A DNA stretch of 64,000 bases, from positions 171,189 to 235,188 of the forward strand of contig JBBCJX010000034.1 in the NCBI GenBank assembly GCA_037189985.1. The letters run 5' to 3'. This DNA comes from UBA2031 sp037189985. GTDB taxonomy: Bacteria > Pseudomonadota > Gammaproteobacteria > Pseudomonadales > Moraxellaceae. Numbering within the stretch: the first letter of the stretch is position 1; the number at the start of each line of letters is the position of its first letter. Below the pieces are notes generated by a model. That model was not told where the DNA came from, did not search any database, and saw only the letters and a program-made list of their open reading frames with translations. Below are positions 38,018 through 49,049 of the stretch, one piece after another. The position numbers and the translations under genes are program-made.

Positions 38018-38479
38018 GGTTGAGGGTGCCTGTAGTGGATATCTTCTCAGAGGGTGTCCGCTTTGCGCCGGGTGTGGTGTACGCGGACTGGGCTTTGCTT
38101 GCCCTTTGCCCGGGAGTGCGGGGATTTGGGTGTCGGCTCTTTTAACGGTGAGGTGCTCCGGCCTGGTTGCTTCTGCTGCTTGCATGCTCTGGCGGTGCGC
38201 CTGCGGCGGGCCTAACTTGACTCGGCCCATGGCCTCGCCCTTCGCGCCGTCGGCAGAGCCGACGTTCACCTCGCTACGCGAGGATGTCTTTGCTTCGCAA
38301 AAAAAGTAAGCAAAGAAAGGCGACTCCTGCGGAGAGCCCTTCGTCTTATGACGATGGCTCCTGTAGCCGCGGCAACGTGGTCATGCTCGCGCCGTGCGGC
38401 AACTCGCAATTGCCCGCTGTGGTGTAACGATGATGTGTGGCGTAGGCGAGAATTTTTTGTGCTCCAGAAATGCAGTGTT
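38018..38479. other. 460-base gap with structured repeat between alpha-2-macroglobulin gene and pbpC
   Basis: No gene is apparent; open frames here have no coding character or ribosome binding sites. The middle part carries three consecutive perfect hairpins (listed separately). The segment around 38280-38330, with TTTGCTTCGCAAAAAAAGTAAGC and an AAAGAAAGGCGAC tail, resembles, from memory, intergenic sequences found repeatedly in proteobacterial genomes. Confidence 0.5.
38249..38316. repeat. Three consecutive perfect hairpins (intergenic structured element)
   Basis: GTCGGC-AGA-GCCGAC (38249-38263), CCTCGC-TAC-GCGAGG (38269-38283) and TCTTTGCTT-12 bases-AAGCAAAGA (38287-38316) follow one another with gaps of five and three bases. 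Each stem is perfect. Only this copy is seen in the window. It may be a dispersed element, or a transcript-processing or termination structure after the alpha-2-macroglobulin gene. Confidence 0.7.
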
Positions 38480-40609
38480 ATGGGAAAAATGATGCCTGTG
38501 CGTTTTTTGTTGTGTTGCTGGGGGTTGCTGCTGTCGGGGTTGGCAGTGGCGGATATTCCGGCTTTTGCCGACATCAAAAGCGGATTTCTCTCTTCTTATG
38601 GTGAGCTGCATGACCGTAATGGTGTGCTGCTGCATGCACGCCGTCTCAACATGCAGGTTAACCGTCTGCAATGGGTGGCGCTCAAGGATGTTTCTCCTGC
38701 CTTGCCGGAGGCGGTGATCTTTGCGGAGGACCGGGAGTTCTTCGAGCATCGGGGTATCGACTGGAGTGCCACGGCGCTGGCGGCGATGAAGTTCGTGAGT
38801 GGTGACAAGTCGCGTGGTGCCAGCACGATCAGCATGCAGCTTGCCGGTTTGATAGACACTGAGCTTTCCTGGCGCCGGGGAGGGCGTTCGCTGGCACAGA
38901 AATGGAACCAGATGCAGGCGGCCCGTGATCTGGAAAGAAACTGGAGCAAGGCAGAAATCCTGGAGGCTTATCTCAATCTGGTGACCTGGCGTGGTGACTT
39001 GCAGGGTGTGGCCGCTGCCAGCCGTGCCTTGTATGGCAAGGCTCCGGTGGCGCTGACACGCAATGAGGGTTTGCTGCTGGCTTCCCTGCTGGCCTCCCCG
39101 TCGGCCGCGCCTCTGCGCGTGGCACAGCGTGCCTGTGCGCAGATCGCAGCGGGTTTCACCGGAGCGGATTGCCAGGCCGTGCGTGATCTGGCGCTTTTGC
39201 AGCTCAACAAACGCTTGGCGCCGTATCCGGAAAGCCCTGCACTGGAGGCGCTGGCGGCGCGTCTGTTGCAAACACCTGCGGTGGCGGTACGCAGTTCACT
39301 GGAGGCCGGTTTGCAGAAGGCCGCCGAGCAGATGCTGGCGAGTCATCTTGCCGATTTGCAGGGCAGTCACGTCAATGCCGGTGCAGTGCTGGTGCTGGAC
39401 AACATGAGTGGCGAGGTACTCGCTTATGTAGCCAATGCCGGGCGCGTGGAAAGCGCTCGTTTCGTGGATGCCGTGCAGGCCTTGAGGCAGGCGGGCTCTA
39501 CGCTCAAGCCGTTTGCCTACGAACTCGCGCTGGAGCGCAAATACCTGACAGCGGCTTCCGTGCTGGAGGATTCCCCACTCAGTCTTGCAACGCCCAACGG
39601 GCTTTATACGCCGCAGAATTACGAAGGTGATTTCAAGGGCCCAGTCAGTGTGCGCGTTGCGTTGGCCAGCTCACTGAACGTTCCCGCCGTACGGGTGCTC
39701 AATCTGGTGGGTGTGGAGGATTTCTGGCTGCGCTTGCGCGAGTTGGGTTTTGCCAGCCTGACGGAGAATCCGGATTTTTATGGCTACTCGCTGGCGCTGG
39801 GTTCGGCCGATGTCAGTCTCTGGATGCTGGCGAATGCCTATCGCACGCTGGCCAGCGGCGGACTCTATTCCCCGCCGGTTTTCCTGCCGGGGCAGGTGCC
39901 GGAAAAGCGCCGTGTGCTGGATCAGGAGGCCACGTTCGTGACGGCCGACATCTTGAGCGACCGCAGTGCGCGTGCCACGACTTTCGGGCTGGAAAGCCCG
40001 CTGGCCACATCGTTCTGGAGTGCCGTGAAAACCGGGACCAGCAAGGACATGCGCGACAACTGGTGCATCGGTTTTTCGCGGCGCTACACGGTGGCCGCCT
40101 GGGTGGGCAATCTTGACGGAGCGCCCATGCGTGATGTGTCCGGTGTCAGTGGTGCTGCGCCGCTGTGGGCCGATGTGATGCGTCGGCTCGAAGGAGGGCA
40201 GGTACGCCCGGGTGGCGAGCATCCCGTGGCGCCGCTGACACTGAAACGCCAGCGTGTGGCCTTCGATGGTATTCCGGAGCCTGCGCGTGAGGAATGGTTC
40301 CTGCCCGGTACGGAAATGGACAAGGTGGAATTCGTGCCGCAGATTGCTGCCCGAATCCTCTACCCGGCCAACGAAACCGTGATTGCGCTGGACCCTGACA
40401 TTCCCGAAGCCAGCCAGCGCCTGCGCTTTCGTGCCGAGGCGCCGCGCAAGGGTGTGGAGTGGTGGCTGAATGGCCGCTCACTGGGCAAGGTGCGTGACCT
40501 TGACTGGCAACCATTGGTCGGTCGACACCGGCTGGTGCTCCGCGATACCCAGGGGCGTGAGCTGGATGCCGTGTTCTTTACTGTGCGGGGCGGCTTGAAG
40601 AAGCAATAG
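38480..40609 (+). CDS. pbpC: Penicillin-binding protein 1C
   Basis: PBP1C is a bifunctional peptidoglycan synthase. After an N-terminal hydrophobic segment (PVRFLLCCWGLLLSGLAVA) the GT51 transglycosylase domain shows EDREFFEHRGIDW with the catalytic Glu and RGASTISMQLAG. The transpeptidase domain has the SxxK motif as STLK (Ser340-Lys343) and KTGTS near residue 517. A C-terminal BiPBP_C domain ends the protein (RLRFRAEAPRKGVEWWLNG). Start choice is uncertain between ATGs at 38480, 38489 and 38492. It pairs with the preceding alpha-2-macroglobulin gene, a known genetic partnership. Confidence 0.93.
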   Translation: MGKMMPVRFLLCCWGLLLSGLAVADIPAFADIKSGFLSSYGELHDRNGVLLHARRLNMQVNRLQWVALKDVSPALPEAVIFAEDREFFEHRGIDWSATALAAMKFVSGDKSRGASTISMQLAGLIDTELSWRRGGRSLAQKWNQMQAARDLERNWSKAEILEAYLNLVTWRGDLQGVAAASRALYGKAPVALTRNEGLLLASLLASPSAAPLRVAQRACAQIAAGFTGADCQAVRDLALLQLNKRLAPYPESPALEALAARLLQTPAVAVRSSLEAGLQKAAEQMLASHLADLQGSHVNAGAVLVLDNMSGEVLAYVANAGRVESARFVDAVQALRQAGSTLKPFAYELALERKYLTAASVLEDSPLSLATPNGLYTPQNYEGDFKGPVSVRVALASSLNVPAVRVLNLVGVEDFWLRLRELGFASLTENPDFYGYSLALGSADVSLWMLANAYRTLASGGLYSPPVFLPGQVPEKRRVLDQEATFVTADILSDRSARATTFGLESPLATSFWSAVKTGTSKDMRDNWCIGFSRRYTVAAWVGNLDGAPMRDVSGVSGAAPLWADVMRRLEGGQVRPGGEHPVAPLTLKRQRVAFDGIPEPAREEWFLPGTEMDKVEFVPQIAARILYPANETVIALDPDIPEASQRLRFRAEAPRKGVEWWLNGRSLGKVRDLDWQPLVGRHRLVLRDTQGRELDAVFFTVRGGLKKQ

Positions 40610-40658
40610 CCTGTTTTTAGGCCGTCGTCGTCCGGGCAAAAACGTAGATTGTGAGCGA

Positions 40659-41339
40659 TTACTTACTTTCGATATCCTGGCTGGCCAGTGCTCTGCGCCG
40701 GCTCTGGCTCTTTCCGGGTTTACGGTCCGGCGACATGTCCGGGTGTACGGCCAGCAGCAACTGCTTGAACTGCAGGATTTCCTCGTCGGTCGCGGCAGGC
40801 GGCTCGGCGCGTGCCAGCCAGGTCTCGACCTCCTCTGCCCACTCCAGCCAGGTTTCCACCACGCGTATGCCTCTCTTGAGCGTCAGGTAGATGCCGTAGG
40901 CCTTGTCCAGAAAGTCAGGAGGCAGGGCCTCGAAGAATCGGCGATTCCGTTCCAGATCAGCCAGTGCCAGTTCATAACCTTTGCGCTGCCGGGCCATTTC
41001 CGCCTGCAGGGCAGGCCTGTCCTGCAGGTGCGATGCTGCCACCTTGACCAGCAGGGCATCGTTCACATGAGGCAGTTTCAGGGGTGTGGCCAGCCAGGCC
41101 TGCATCTGCTCGCGCCCGCGCTCGTTGATGCGGTAGACCTTGCGGTCCGGGCGGCGCCCGTTGGCCAGTGTTTCAGCGTCCACCAGCCCCTCGTCATGCA
41201 GCTTCCCCAGATCGCGATAGATCTGCTGATAGCTGGCATTCCAGAGATAGCCGTAGGTGCGCTGGAAGCCCTTCACGATGTCGTAGCCGGACGCAGCTCC
41301 GGAATCCAGATAGACCAAGAGCACCTGGCGCAGGGACAT
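40659..41339 (-). CDS. PadR-family transcriptional regulator
   Basis: PadR-family proteins are winged-helix repressors, often of detoxification genes, with a C-terminal helical dimerisation domain. The 226-residue product begins MSLRQVLLVYLDSGAASGYDI, followed by SYQQIYRDLGKLHDEGLV (recognition region) and a wing (NGRRPDRKVYRINERG). The C-terminal half is helical (PadR_C, Vir-type), ending in a basic tail (RKPGKSQSRRRA). It diverges from a carotenoid-oxygenase gene with a 34-base palindrome between, its probable operator. The ligand is unknown. Confidence 0.9.
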   Translation of the reverse strand: MSLRQVLLVYLDSGAASGYDIVKGFQRTYGYLWNASYQQIYRDLGKLHDEGLVDAETLANGRRPDRKVYRINERGREQMQAWLATPLKLPHVNDALLVKVAASHLQDRPALQAEMARQRKGYELALADLERNRRFFEALPPDFLDKAYGIYLTLKRGIRVVETWLEWAEEVETWLARAEPPAATDEEILQFKQLLLAVHPDMSPDRKPGKSQSRRRALASQDIESK

Positions 41340-41372
41340 GGGACATTCCGGTAGGGAGGACGCCGCCAGTCT

Positions 41373-41406
41373 AATCAATATACTCAACATGTTGAATATA
41401 TTGATT
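41373..41406. promoter_or_regulatory. Near-perfect 34-bp palindrome, probable PadR operator
   Basis: The arms AATCAATATACTCAACA and TGTTGAATATATTGATT match at 16 of 17 positions around the core CAACATGTTG. The site lies in the 111-base gap between the divergent PadR gene and the oxygenase gene, where it could control both. Its symmetry and place fit a dimeric repressor; PadR operators are often ATGT/ACAT-type palindromes. Confidence 0.75.
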
Positions 41407-41450
41407 GCTTGCTCTAGTGTGACCGGCTGGTGCCAAAGGAGAGTTACCCC

Positions 41451-42920
41451 ATGAACCAGATCGCTGTGACGGCCCCCGTGGCCACTGATGTCTATGGATT
41501 GCGCCGTGCTGTCGAGTCCGGCGAGGAGCAGGCCTACCCGATTCCGCGCAAGGCCATCCGCGGCAAGCTGCCGGCCGAGTTGCGCGGCACGTTTTTCCGT
41601 ATGGGGCCTGGCCGGTATGAGGTGGGTGGCGAGGCTTTCGGACATGCCTTCGACGGTGACGGCATGCTGCACAGTGTGAGCTTCAGCGACCAGGGCGCGT
41701 TCTACCGCAGCCGCTATGTGCGCACTCCCAAGTATCTGAAAGAAACCGAGGCACAAGGCATTGCTGTGCGTTCTCTGGGGCACAACGTGCCGGGCGGCTG
41801 GCGCCGCAATGCAGGCCGGCCACCTGCAAACTGCGCCAACACCAGCCTTATCTGGCACGGTGGCCATTTGCTTGCGCTGTGGGAGGGTGGTCATCCCTAC
41901 GAGATCGATCCCGCCACGCTGGAAACCATTGGCGAGTTTGATTACGACGGCCGCCTCGCTGCCAATAATCCTTTCAGCGCGCACGGCAAGATCGATCCGC
42001 GCACCGGCAATTACTACAACTTCGGCGTGAGCATGAGCCTCAAGGGGCCTTCGATCTTTCTGTACCGCATCGACCCGCGTGGTTGCCTGGATCGCAAGAT
42101 GCATTTCCCCATCGGCATGCTGCCTTTCTGTCATGACTTTGCCATGACCGAGCACTACGCGATTTTCTTTGTCGGGCCCTTGCGCATGCGCAATCCGGTG
42201 AAACCCTTGCTGGGGTTGTCCACCTATATGGAAGGCATGTCTTTTGATCCGTCGGAGTCCACGCGAGTGTATGTAGTGTCACTGGACACCTTCGAGCTCG
42301 TGCGTACTTTCGAGACCGAAGGTTTCATTCCCATCCACTATGCCAACTGCTGGGAGGAGGGCCGCGAACTGGTGGTGCATGTCACCCACTTCACGGACTG
42401 GGCACGCATTCACGAGACGCTGTCCACGCCGGCGCGCAAGGAAAACGGTTTTGACCTGACCAGTAACGACAAGAGTGCGCTATGGCGTTACCGGCTGGAT
42501 TTGTCCACCGGTCGCGTCCGTCATGAAATCCTGCCGGGCCATGACAATATCGAGTTCATGCAGTGGGACCTGCGTCGCAGTGGCACGCCTTCAACCATCA
42601 CCTATGCCAATGCCGTGCTGCCGCATGCCGGTTCCACCACCTTCAATGGCATCCAGCGCCAGGACCATGGCAGCGAAGACTTCCGGCTCCATGATTTTGG
42701 TCCCGGCACACTGATTTCAGAGGCAGTGTTTGCCCCCAGAAGCAAGACGGCCGCAGAAGGAGAGGGTTACCTCATCACGGCCGTGTATCGTGCAGCCACG
42801 CACAGTACGGATATCGTGGTACTGGATGCACAGACACTGGAAGAAGTAGCGACAGTGCCCTTGCAGAAGCATATTCCGGTCGGTTTCCATTGCGGGTATA
42901 CCTCCCGTTCGTTTCTATGA
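41451..42920 (+). CDS. Carotenoid/stilbene cleavage oxygenase family protein
   Basis: This family uses a non-haem iron held by four histidines to cleave carotenoids, apocarotenoids or stilbenes. The 489-residue product has the beta-propeller pattern (RGTFFRMGPGRYEVGG, FDGDGMLH, PFSAHGKID, HDFAMTEHYAIFF) and candidate iron ligands in AHGKID, CHDFAMTEH, IPIHYANCW and the C-terminal GFHCGY. An AGGAGAG site precedes the ATG at 41451. The length and FFVGP stretch fit bacterial retinal-, lignostilbene- or isoeugenol-type enzymes, but the substrate cannot be told. It diverges from the PadR gene and is probably repressed by it. Confidence 0.88.
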   Translation: MNQIAVTAPVATDVYGLRRAVESGEEQAYPIPRKAIRGKLPAELRGTFFRMGPGRYEVGGEAFGHAFDGDGMLHSVSFSDQGAFYRSRYVRTPKYLKETEAQGIAVRSLGHNVPGGWRRNAGRPPANCANTSLIWHGGHLLALWEGGHPYEIDPATLETIGEFDYDGRLAANNPFSAHGKIDPRTGNYYNFGVSMSLKGPSIFLYRIDPRGCLDRKMHFPIGMLPFCHDFAMTEHYAIFFVGPLRMRNPVKPLLGLSTYMEGMSFDPSESTRVYVVSLDTFELVRTFETEGFIPIHYANCWEEGRELVVHVTHFTDWARIHETLSTPARKENGFDLTSNDKSALWRYRLDLSTGRVRHEILPGHDNIEFMQWDLRRSGTPSTITYANAVLPHAGSTTFNGIQRQDHGSEDFRLHDFGPGTLISEAVFAPRSKTAAEGEGYLITAVYRAATHSTDIVVLDAQTLEEVATVPLQKHIPVGFHCGYTSRSFL

Positions 42921-42963
42921 CCCTGTTTCCCTGACATAAAGCATTTCCGGCAAGGAGTTGTTC

Positions 42964-44139
42964 ATGGCGGATCGCCATTTTGATCTGGTCGTCCTCGGCG
43001 CCACGGGTTTTACCGGTGGCCTGGTGGTGGAATATCTGGCGGGTGTTTCAGTACGCGAGAAATTCCGCTGGGCATTGGCTGGCCGTAATCCCGGCAAGCT
43101 GGATGAGGTGCGGGAGCGTGTTGCCCGTGTTGACGGAGCAGTATTGCCAGAGCTGGTGATTGCCGACGTGGGGGATGCGGCATCCATCGCTGCCCTCGCG
43201 GCTTCCACCACGGCCATCATCACGACGGTGGGACCTTATGCCCGTTATGGCGAGCCGCTGGTCAAGGCCTGTGCCGAGGCCGGTACCCATTACACCGACC
43301 TCACCGGCGAGCCTTTCTTCGTCCAGCAGATGAGGGCGAAATATGATGCCGTTGCCCGCCGGAGTGGCGCCCGTATCGTCAACAGTTGCGGCTTTGAAAG
43401 CATTCCCCCGGATATTGCAGTCATGCAGGCGATCAATCTCCTGCGAGAGCGTGTCGGCAGTACGGCCTTCCGCGAGGCCGACGTGGTGGTCAGAGGCGCA
43501 ACAGAGGGATTCAGCATGCCTTCCGGCGGTACCTGGCACTCCGCCGTGGGTGCCATGGCCAGTGCGCGCGAGTGGGCATTCAACCGGCCAAAGCCCGTGA
43601 AAGACAATGTGCATGCACTGATGACGCCGTTCATGCGCGAGAAAAACTGGGGGCGCTGGGCTCTCAATGCGCCGACGATAGACCCGGAAGTGGTACGTCA
43701 TTCTGCGCGCTTGCGTGGCAACTACGGCCGCGATTTTTCCTACGGCCATTTCGTGGCGAACCGCAATCCCTTTGCACTGGCCGGCATGGTTGTCGGCATG
43801 GGTGGTGTTTTTACGCTGGCGCAGTTCGAGCCCACACGGAACTGGCTGCTCAAACAGCGCCAGCCGGGGGACGGCCCGGGCGCTGCTGCACGTGAAAAAG
43901 GCTGGTTCCACATGCACGTGACGGCCGAAGCCTGTGGTGAAAAGGTCGTGCTGCGCATGAGTGGCGGTGATCCGTTTTACGGTGATACGGCAAAAATGCT
44001 GGGTGAAGCCGGGCTGTGTCTGGCACTGGACCGGAATCTCCCCAAAGCTGCCGGTGTGATCACGCCGGCTGCCGCGATGGGAGAGGCACTGGTGCCGCGC
44101 CTCGAGCGTGCAGGGCTGGAATTTCATATCATCCGGTAG
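42964..44139 (+). CDS. Saccharopine-dehydrogenase-like NAD(P)-binding protein
   Basis: The 391-residue product has an N-terminal Rossmann domain (FDLVVLGATGFTGGLVVEYLA, LAGRNPGKL) and the stretches TTVGPYARYGEPLVKACAEAGTHYTDLTGE and NSCGFESIPPDIAV (each in part). These belong to the saccharopine-dehydrogenase-like oxidoreductases that include mycobacterial trans-acting enoyl reductase and mammalian SCCPDH. The substrate is unknown; a lipid-like substrate is possible from homologues. AAGGAG lies upstream of the ATG at 42964. It starts 43 bases after the oxygenase gene and may be cotranscribed with it. Confidence 0.82.
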   Translation: MADRHFDLVVLGATGFTGGLVVEYLAGVSVREKFRWALAGRNPGKLDEVRERVARVDGAVLPELVIADVGDAASIAALAASTTAIITTVGPYARYGEPLVKACAEAGTHYTDLTGEPFFVQQMRAKYDAVARRSGARIVNSCGFESIPPDIAVMQAINLLRERVGSTAFREADVVVRGATEGFSMPSGGTWHSAVGAMASAREWAFNRPKPVKDNVHALMTPFMREKNWGRWALNAPTIDPEVVRHSARLRGNYGRDFSYGHFVANRNPFALAGMVVGMGGVFTLAQFEPTRNWLLKQRQPGDGPGAAAREKGWFHMHVTAEACGEKVVLRMSGGDPFYGDTAKMLGEAGLCLALDRNLPKAAGVITPAAAMGEALVPRLERAGLEFHIIR

Positions 44140-44171
44140 TCGTTTCAGGAGCGGCTCCGGCCGCCAATGCC

Positions 44172-44936
44172 ATGTCTGATACCTTGCCCCTTGTCCGCGT
44201 CGACTGGCCAGCACCTGCCCATGTGCATGCGGTGGTGACCACGCGTGCGGGTGGTGTCAGCCGTGTGCCATGGAACAGCCTCAATCTGGGCACCCATGTG
44301 CAGGATGAGCCGGGCGCCGTTGCCCGTAATCGCGAGCGCTTGCTGGCTGCGCTGCAGGCGATTGCGCCGGCGCAAGAACCGCAGTGGCTGAATCAGGTGC
44401 ACGGCACGCGGCTGGTGGAAGCGGAGACGGATGCTGCACGGCGTGTGAGCCATGTGCCGGATGCCGATGCCGTGACCACAAGCCTGAAACAGCTGCCCTG
44501 CGTCGTCATGACGGCAGATTGTTTACCGGTGTTCTTTTGCGATCGTGCCGGCCAGCGTGTCGCGGTGGCGCATGCAGGCTGGCGCGGGCTTTGCGACGGC
44601 GTGCTGGAAGCCACGCTGGCTGCTTTCCCTGACCCTGCCGATGTACTGACCTGGATGGGGCCAGCCATCGGGCCCACAGCATTCGAGGTGGGTCCTGAGG
44701 TGCTTGAGGCCTTTGTCAACAAACACCCTGCCGCCGAAGACTGTTTCCTGCCCAGCCCTCATGCTGGCCGCTGGCTGGCGGATATCTACGGGCTTGCACG
44801 CCTACGTCTGGAAAGAGCAGGAGTTGTCTCTATTCATGGAGGCGATTTCTGCACGGTGACAGATTCGGAGCGATTCTTTTCCTACCGCCGTGACGGCCAG
44901 ACAGGCCGCATGGCCTCCGTCATCTGGATAGCCTGA
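44172..44936 (+). CDS. pgeF: Laccase-domain purine nucleoside phosphorylase / peptidoglycan editing factor PgeF
   Basis: YfiH/PgeF proteins prevent misincorporation of L-Ser into peptidoglycan in E. coli; relatives have adenosine deaminase and purine phosphorylase activity. The 254-residue product has the zinc/active-site motifs: LNQVHGTR, VMTADCLPVFFCD, VAHAGWRGL and a C-terminal CTVTDSERFFSYRRDG. The ATG at 44172 gives the standard start. In relatives it directly follows rluD and precedes clpB; here it keeps clpB as a neighbour but is separated from rluD. Confidence 0.92.
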   Translation: MSDTLPLVRVDWPAPAHVHAVVTTRAGGVSRVPWNSLNLGTHVQDEPGAVARNRERLLAALQAIAPAQEPQWLNQVHGTRLVEAETDAARRVSHVPDADAVTTSLKQLPCVVMTADCLPVFFCDRAGQRVAVAHAGWRGLCDGVLEATLAAFPDPADVLTWMGPAIGPTAFEVGPEVLEAFVNKHPAAEDCFLPSPHAGRWLADIYGLARLRLERAGVVSIHGGDFCTVTDSERFFSYRRDGQTGRMASVIWIA

Positions 44937-44994
44937 AAGGCTCTGCCTTTTTGCATCCGGCTTGATCCAGATCAGTCAATCATCCCGCGTCTTC

Positions 44995-45022
44995 CTTGAA
45001 TTCATGCGGCTGGCCCCTATAC
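44995..45022 (+). promoter_or_regulatory. Heat-shock (sigma-32) promoter of clpB
   Basis: CTTGAA (44995-45000) and CCCCTATAC (45014-45022) with a 13-base spacer match the sigma-32 pattern CTTGAAA-n-CCCCAT-T. The start would fall about 30 bases before the clpB ATG, whose site is GAGGAA. clpB is a classical sigma-32 regulon member. Confidence 0.75.
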
Positions 45023-45058
45023 CTAGGAGCATGAAAACCTGCTCCCCCGAGGAATGCC

Positions 45059-47641
<2,583 letters not shown>

Positions 47642-47722
47642 GGAGCCCCTGCGTCTCCGAAATGACCCCGGGCTGTTTTGGCGGTACTTTTGGGGACAAC
47701 CGGCCTTTGCTCCCCCTGTCTA

Positions 47723-47797
47723 CAGGAACGGCTTCAGCCACGAATCCCATTCCTGCCCTTGGTGTGGGCATGGGGTTCGTGGCTGAAGCCGTTCCTG
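47723..47797. repeat. REP-type inverted pair (REPIN-like) after clpB
   Basis: CAGGAACGGCTTCAGCCACG... (47723-47750) is repeated as its reverse complement at 47770-47797 with one G:T mismatch over 28 bases, separated by a 19-base loop. Each half contains GGCTTCAGCC, itself nearly palindromic, as in REP elements of Pseudomonas, Stenotrophomonas and Xanthomonas (GGAGCGGCTTCAGCC type). It lies in a gene-free gap and could act as a terminator or mRNA-end stabiliser for clpB. Confidence 0.8.
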
Positions 47798-47849
47798 CGG
47801 TAGGAGCAAGGACGCAGGTAGGTTTCCAGTGCAGTGTTGAGTAAATGGC

Positions 47850-49049
47850 ATGTATGACGTGGCAATCATTGGTGCTGGCTTGGCGGGTTTGGCGGCAGCC
47901 AGCAGGTTGAGTGGCTACAAGGTTGCGTTGCTGGAAAAGGAGGAGCGTCCCGGGGGGCGTGTGCTTTCCCGGCATTGCGACGGTACGGCTTATGATCTGG
48001 GTGCCTTGTTCGCAAGCCAGTTGCCCTTTCCTGAGAGCACAAGCCATGTTGTGCCTCCTTCCAGTGAGCCTGTTTCCCTTTTGGCAGAAAGCGCCGTCTG
48101 GCGTGGCGCATCCCCCTTGGCGTGTTTGCAGGACTATGCGCAGCAGTTCCCGGGATATGAGCATGAGCTGGGAGCTTTTCTAAGAGGAAAGAAGGTTTTT
48201 GAGGATGTTCCTCTCCCTCTGGCCAAGGCCATTTCGGCATTTTGGGGCTTGATACATCCGGCGCCTATCCAGGGAAGTCTTCCTGAGCGGCAATGTGATG
48301 GCCTGAGACCGGTGCCTGCTTTCCGGCAGAATGGTAATGGCGCGGTTGTAGACCAACTGATGAACGAGAGTCGTGCTGATTTTTTCCCGGGTACGAATGT
48401 CGTTGCCCTGAGGGATCGCCAGGCATGGTTTGATCTTGTGATTGAAGATGGAAAGATCAGGCGGGCCAGGACTGTCATCATGGCGATACCCCCCGCTCCG
48501 GCGGCGCTCCTGCTGGGAGGGAAGACCCCGTTTTCTGGCTTTTTGAAGCAGGTTCGTTTTTATCCCGGCCTGTCTCTGGTTTTCTCGGTTTCAAAGCGGT
48601 CGATCAGTGATTTCAGTTATCTCGTGTCGTTGGAGGGGCCGTTTAATAGTGCTGTCAAATGTGAGCGGCGCGACAAGACCTTTGTTCATGTTTATTGCCT
48701 GGGAGAGCGGTGGTCGGCAGGAATGGCACAGGGGCGTGAGACATTGCTGAAAGATATTGGCGACCGCTTTTCCCACATGGATGTCATTGACAGCCCGAGG
48801 GCGCTTTCTTTTGTCGATGCCGCGTCATGGGCAGGCATAGGCCCGCATATATCGTCCCCGCCTTATGGGGCAGGCGTGCTTGACTCAAGCCGTATTGCGG
48901 ACAGGTTGTTTGTGGCCGGGGATTACACCTGGTTTGATGCCAAGGAAAAAATGCCGTATGGCATGAGAGCGGCAGTTTTGTCTGGATTCAGGGCGGCCGA
49001 AGAGGTTGTTTCCCTGTTGTCTGGCGGTGTGGCCCGGGGGCTGACATAA
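47850..49049 (+). CDS. FAD-dependent amine-oxidase/phytoene-desaturase-like oxidoreductase
   Basis: The 399-residue product opens with an FAD-binding Rossmann motif (YDVAIIGAGLAGLAAASRLS), then EKEERPGGRVLSR, the characteristic GG-motif of flavin amine oxidases and carotenoid desaturases. It ends with the matching FAD motif (RLFVAGDYTWFDAK, MPYGMRAAVLSGFRAAEEV). The substrate domain between is divergent, so the substrate is unknown. The stop codon abuts the ATG of the next gene, which encodes a cyclase-like protein; the two are clearly one unit. The ribosome binding site is weak. Base composition is lower in GC than clpB. Confidence 0.8.
   Translation: MYDVAIIGAGLAGLAAASRLSGYKVALLEKEERPGGRVLSRHCDGTAYDLGALFASQLPFPESTSHVVPPSSEPVSLLAESAVWRGASPLACLQDYAQQFPGYEHELGAFLRGKKVFEDVPLPLAKAISAFWGLIHPAPIQGSLPERQCDGLRPVPAFRQNGNGAVVDQLMNESRADFFPGTNVVALRDRQAWFDLVIEDGKIRRARTVIMAIPPAPAALLLGGKTPFSGFLKQVRFYPGLSLVFSVSKRSISDFSYLVSLEGPFNSAVKCERRDKTFVHVYCLGERWSAGMAQGRETLLKDIGDRFSHMDVIDSPRALSFVDAASWAGIGPHISSPPYGAGVLDSSRIADRLFVAGDYTWFDAKEKMPYGMRAAVLSGFRAAEEVVSLLSGGVARGLT

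Noticed and set aside
44930..44955. A small hairpin (AGCCT-GAA-AGGCT) at the end of pgeF followed by a T-run
   Set aside because: The stem is only five base pairs and the T-run is separated from it, so I do not call it a terminator.
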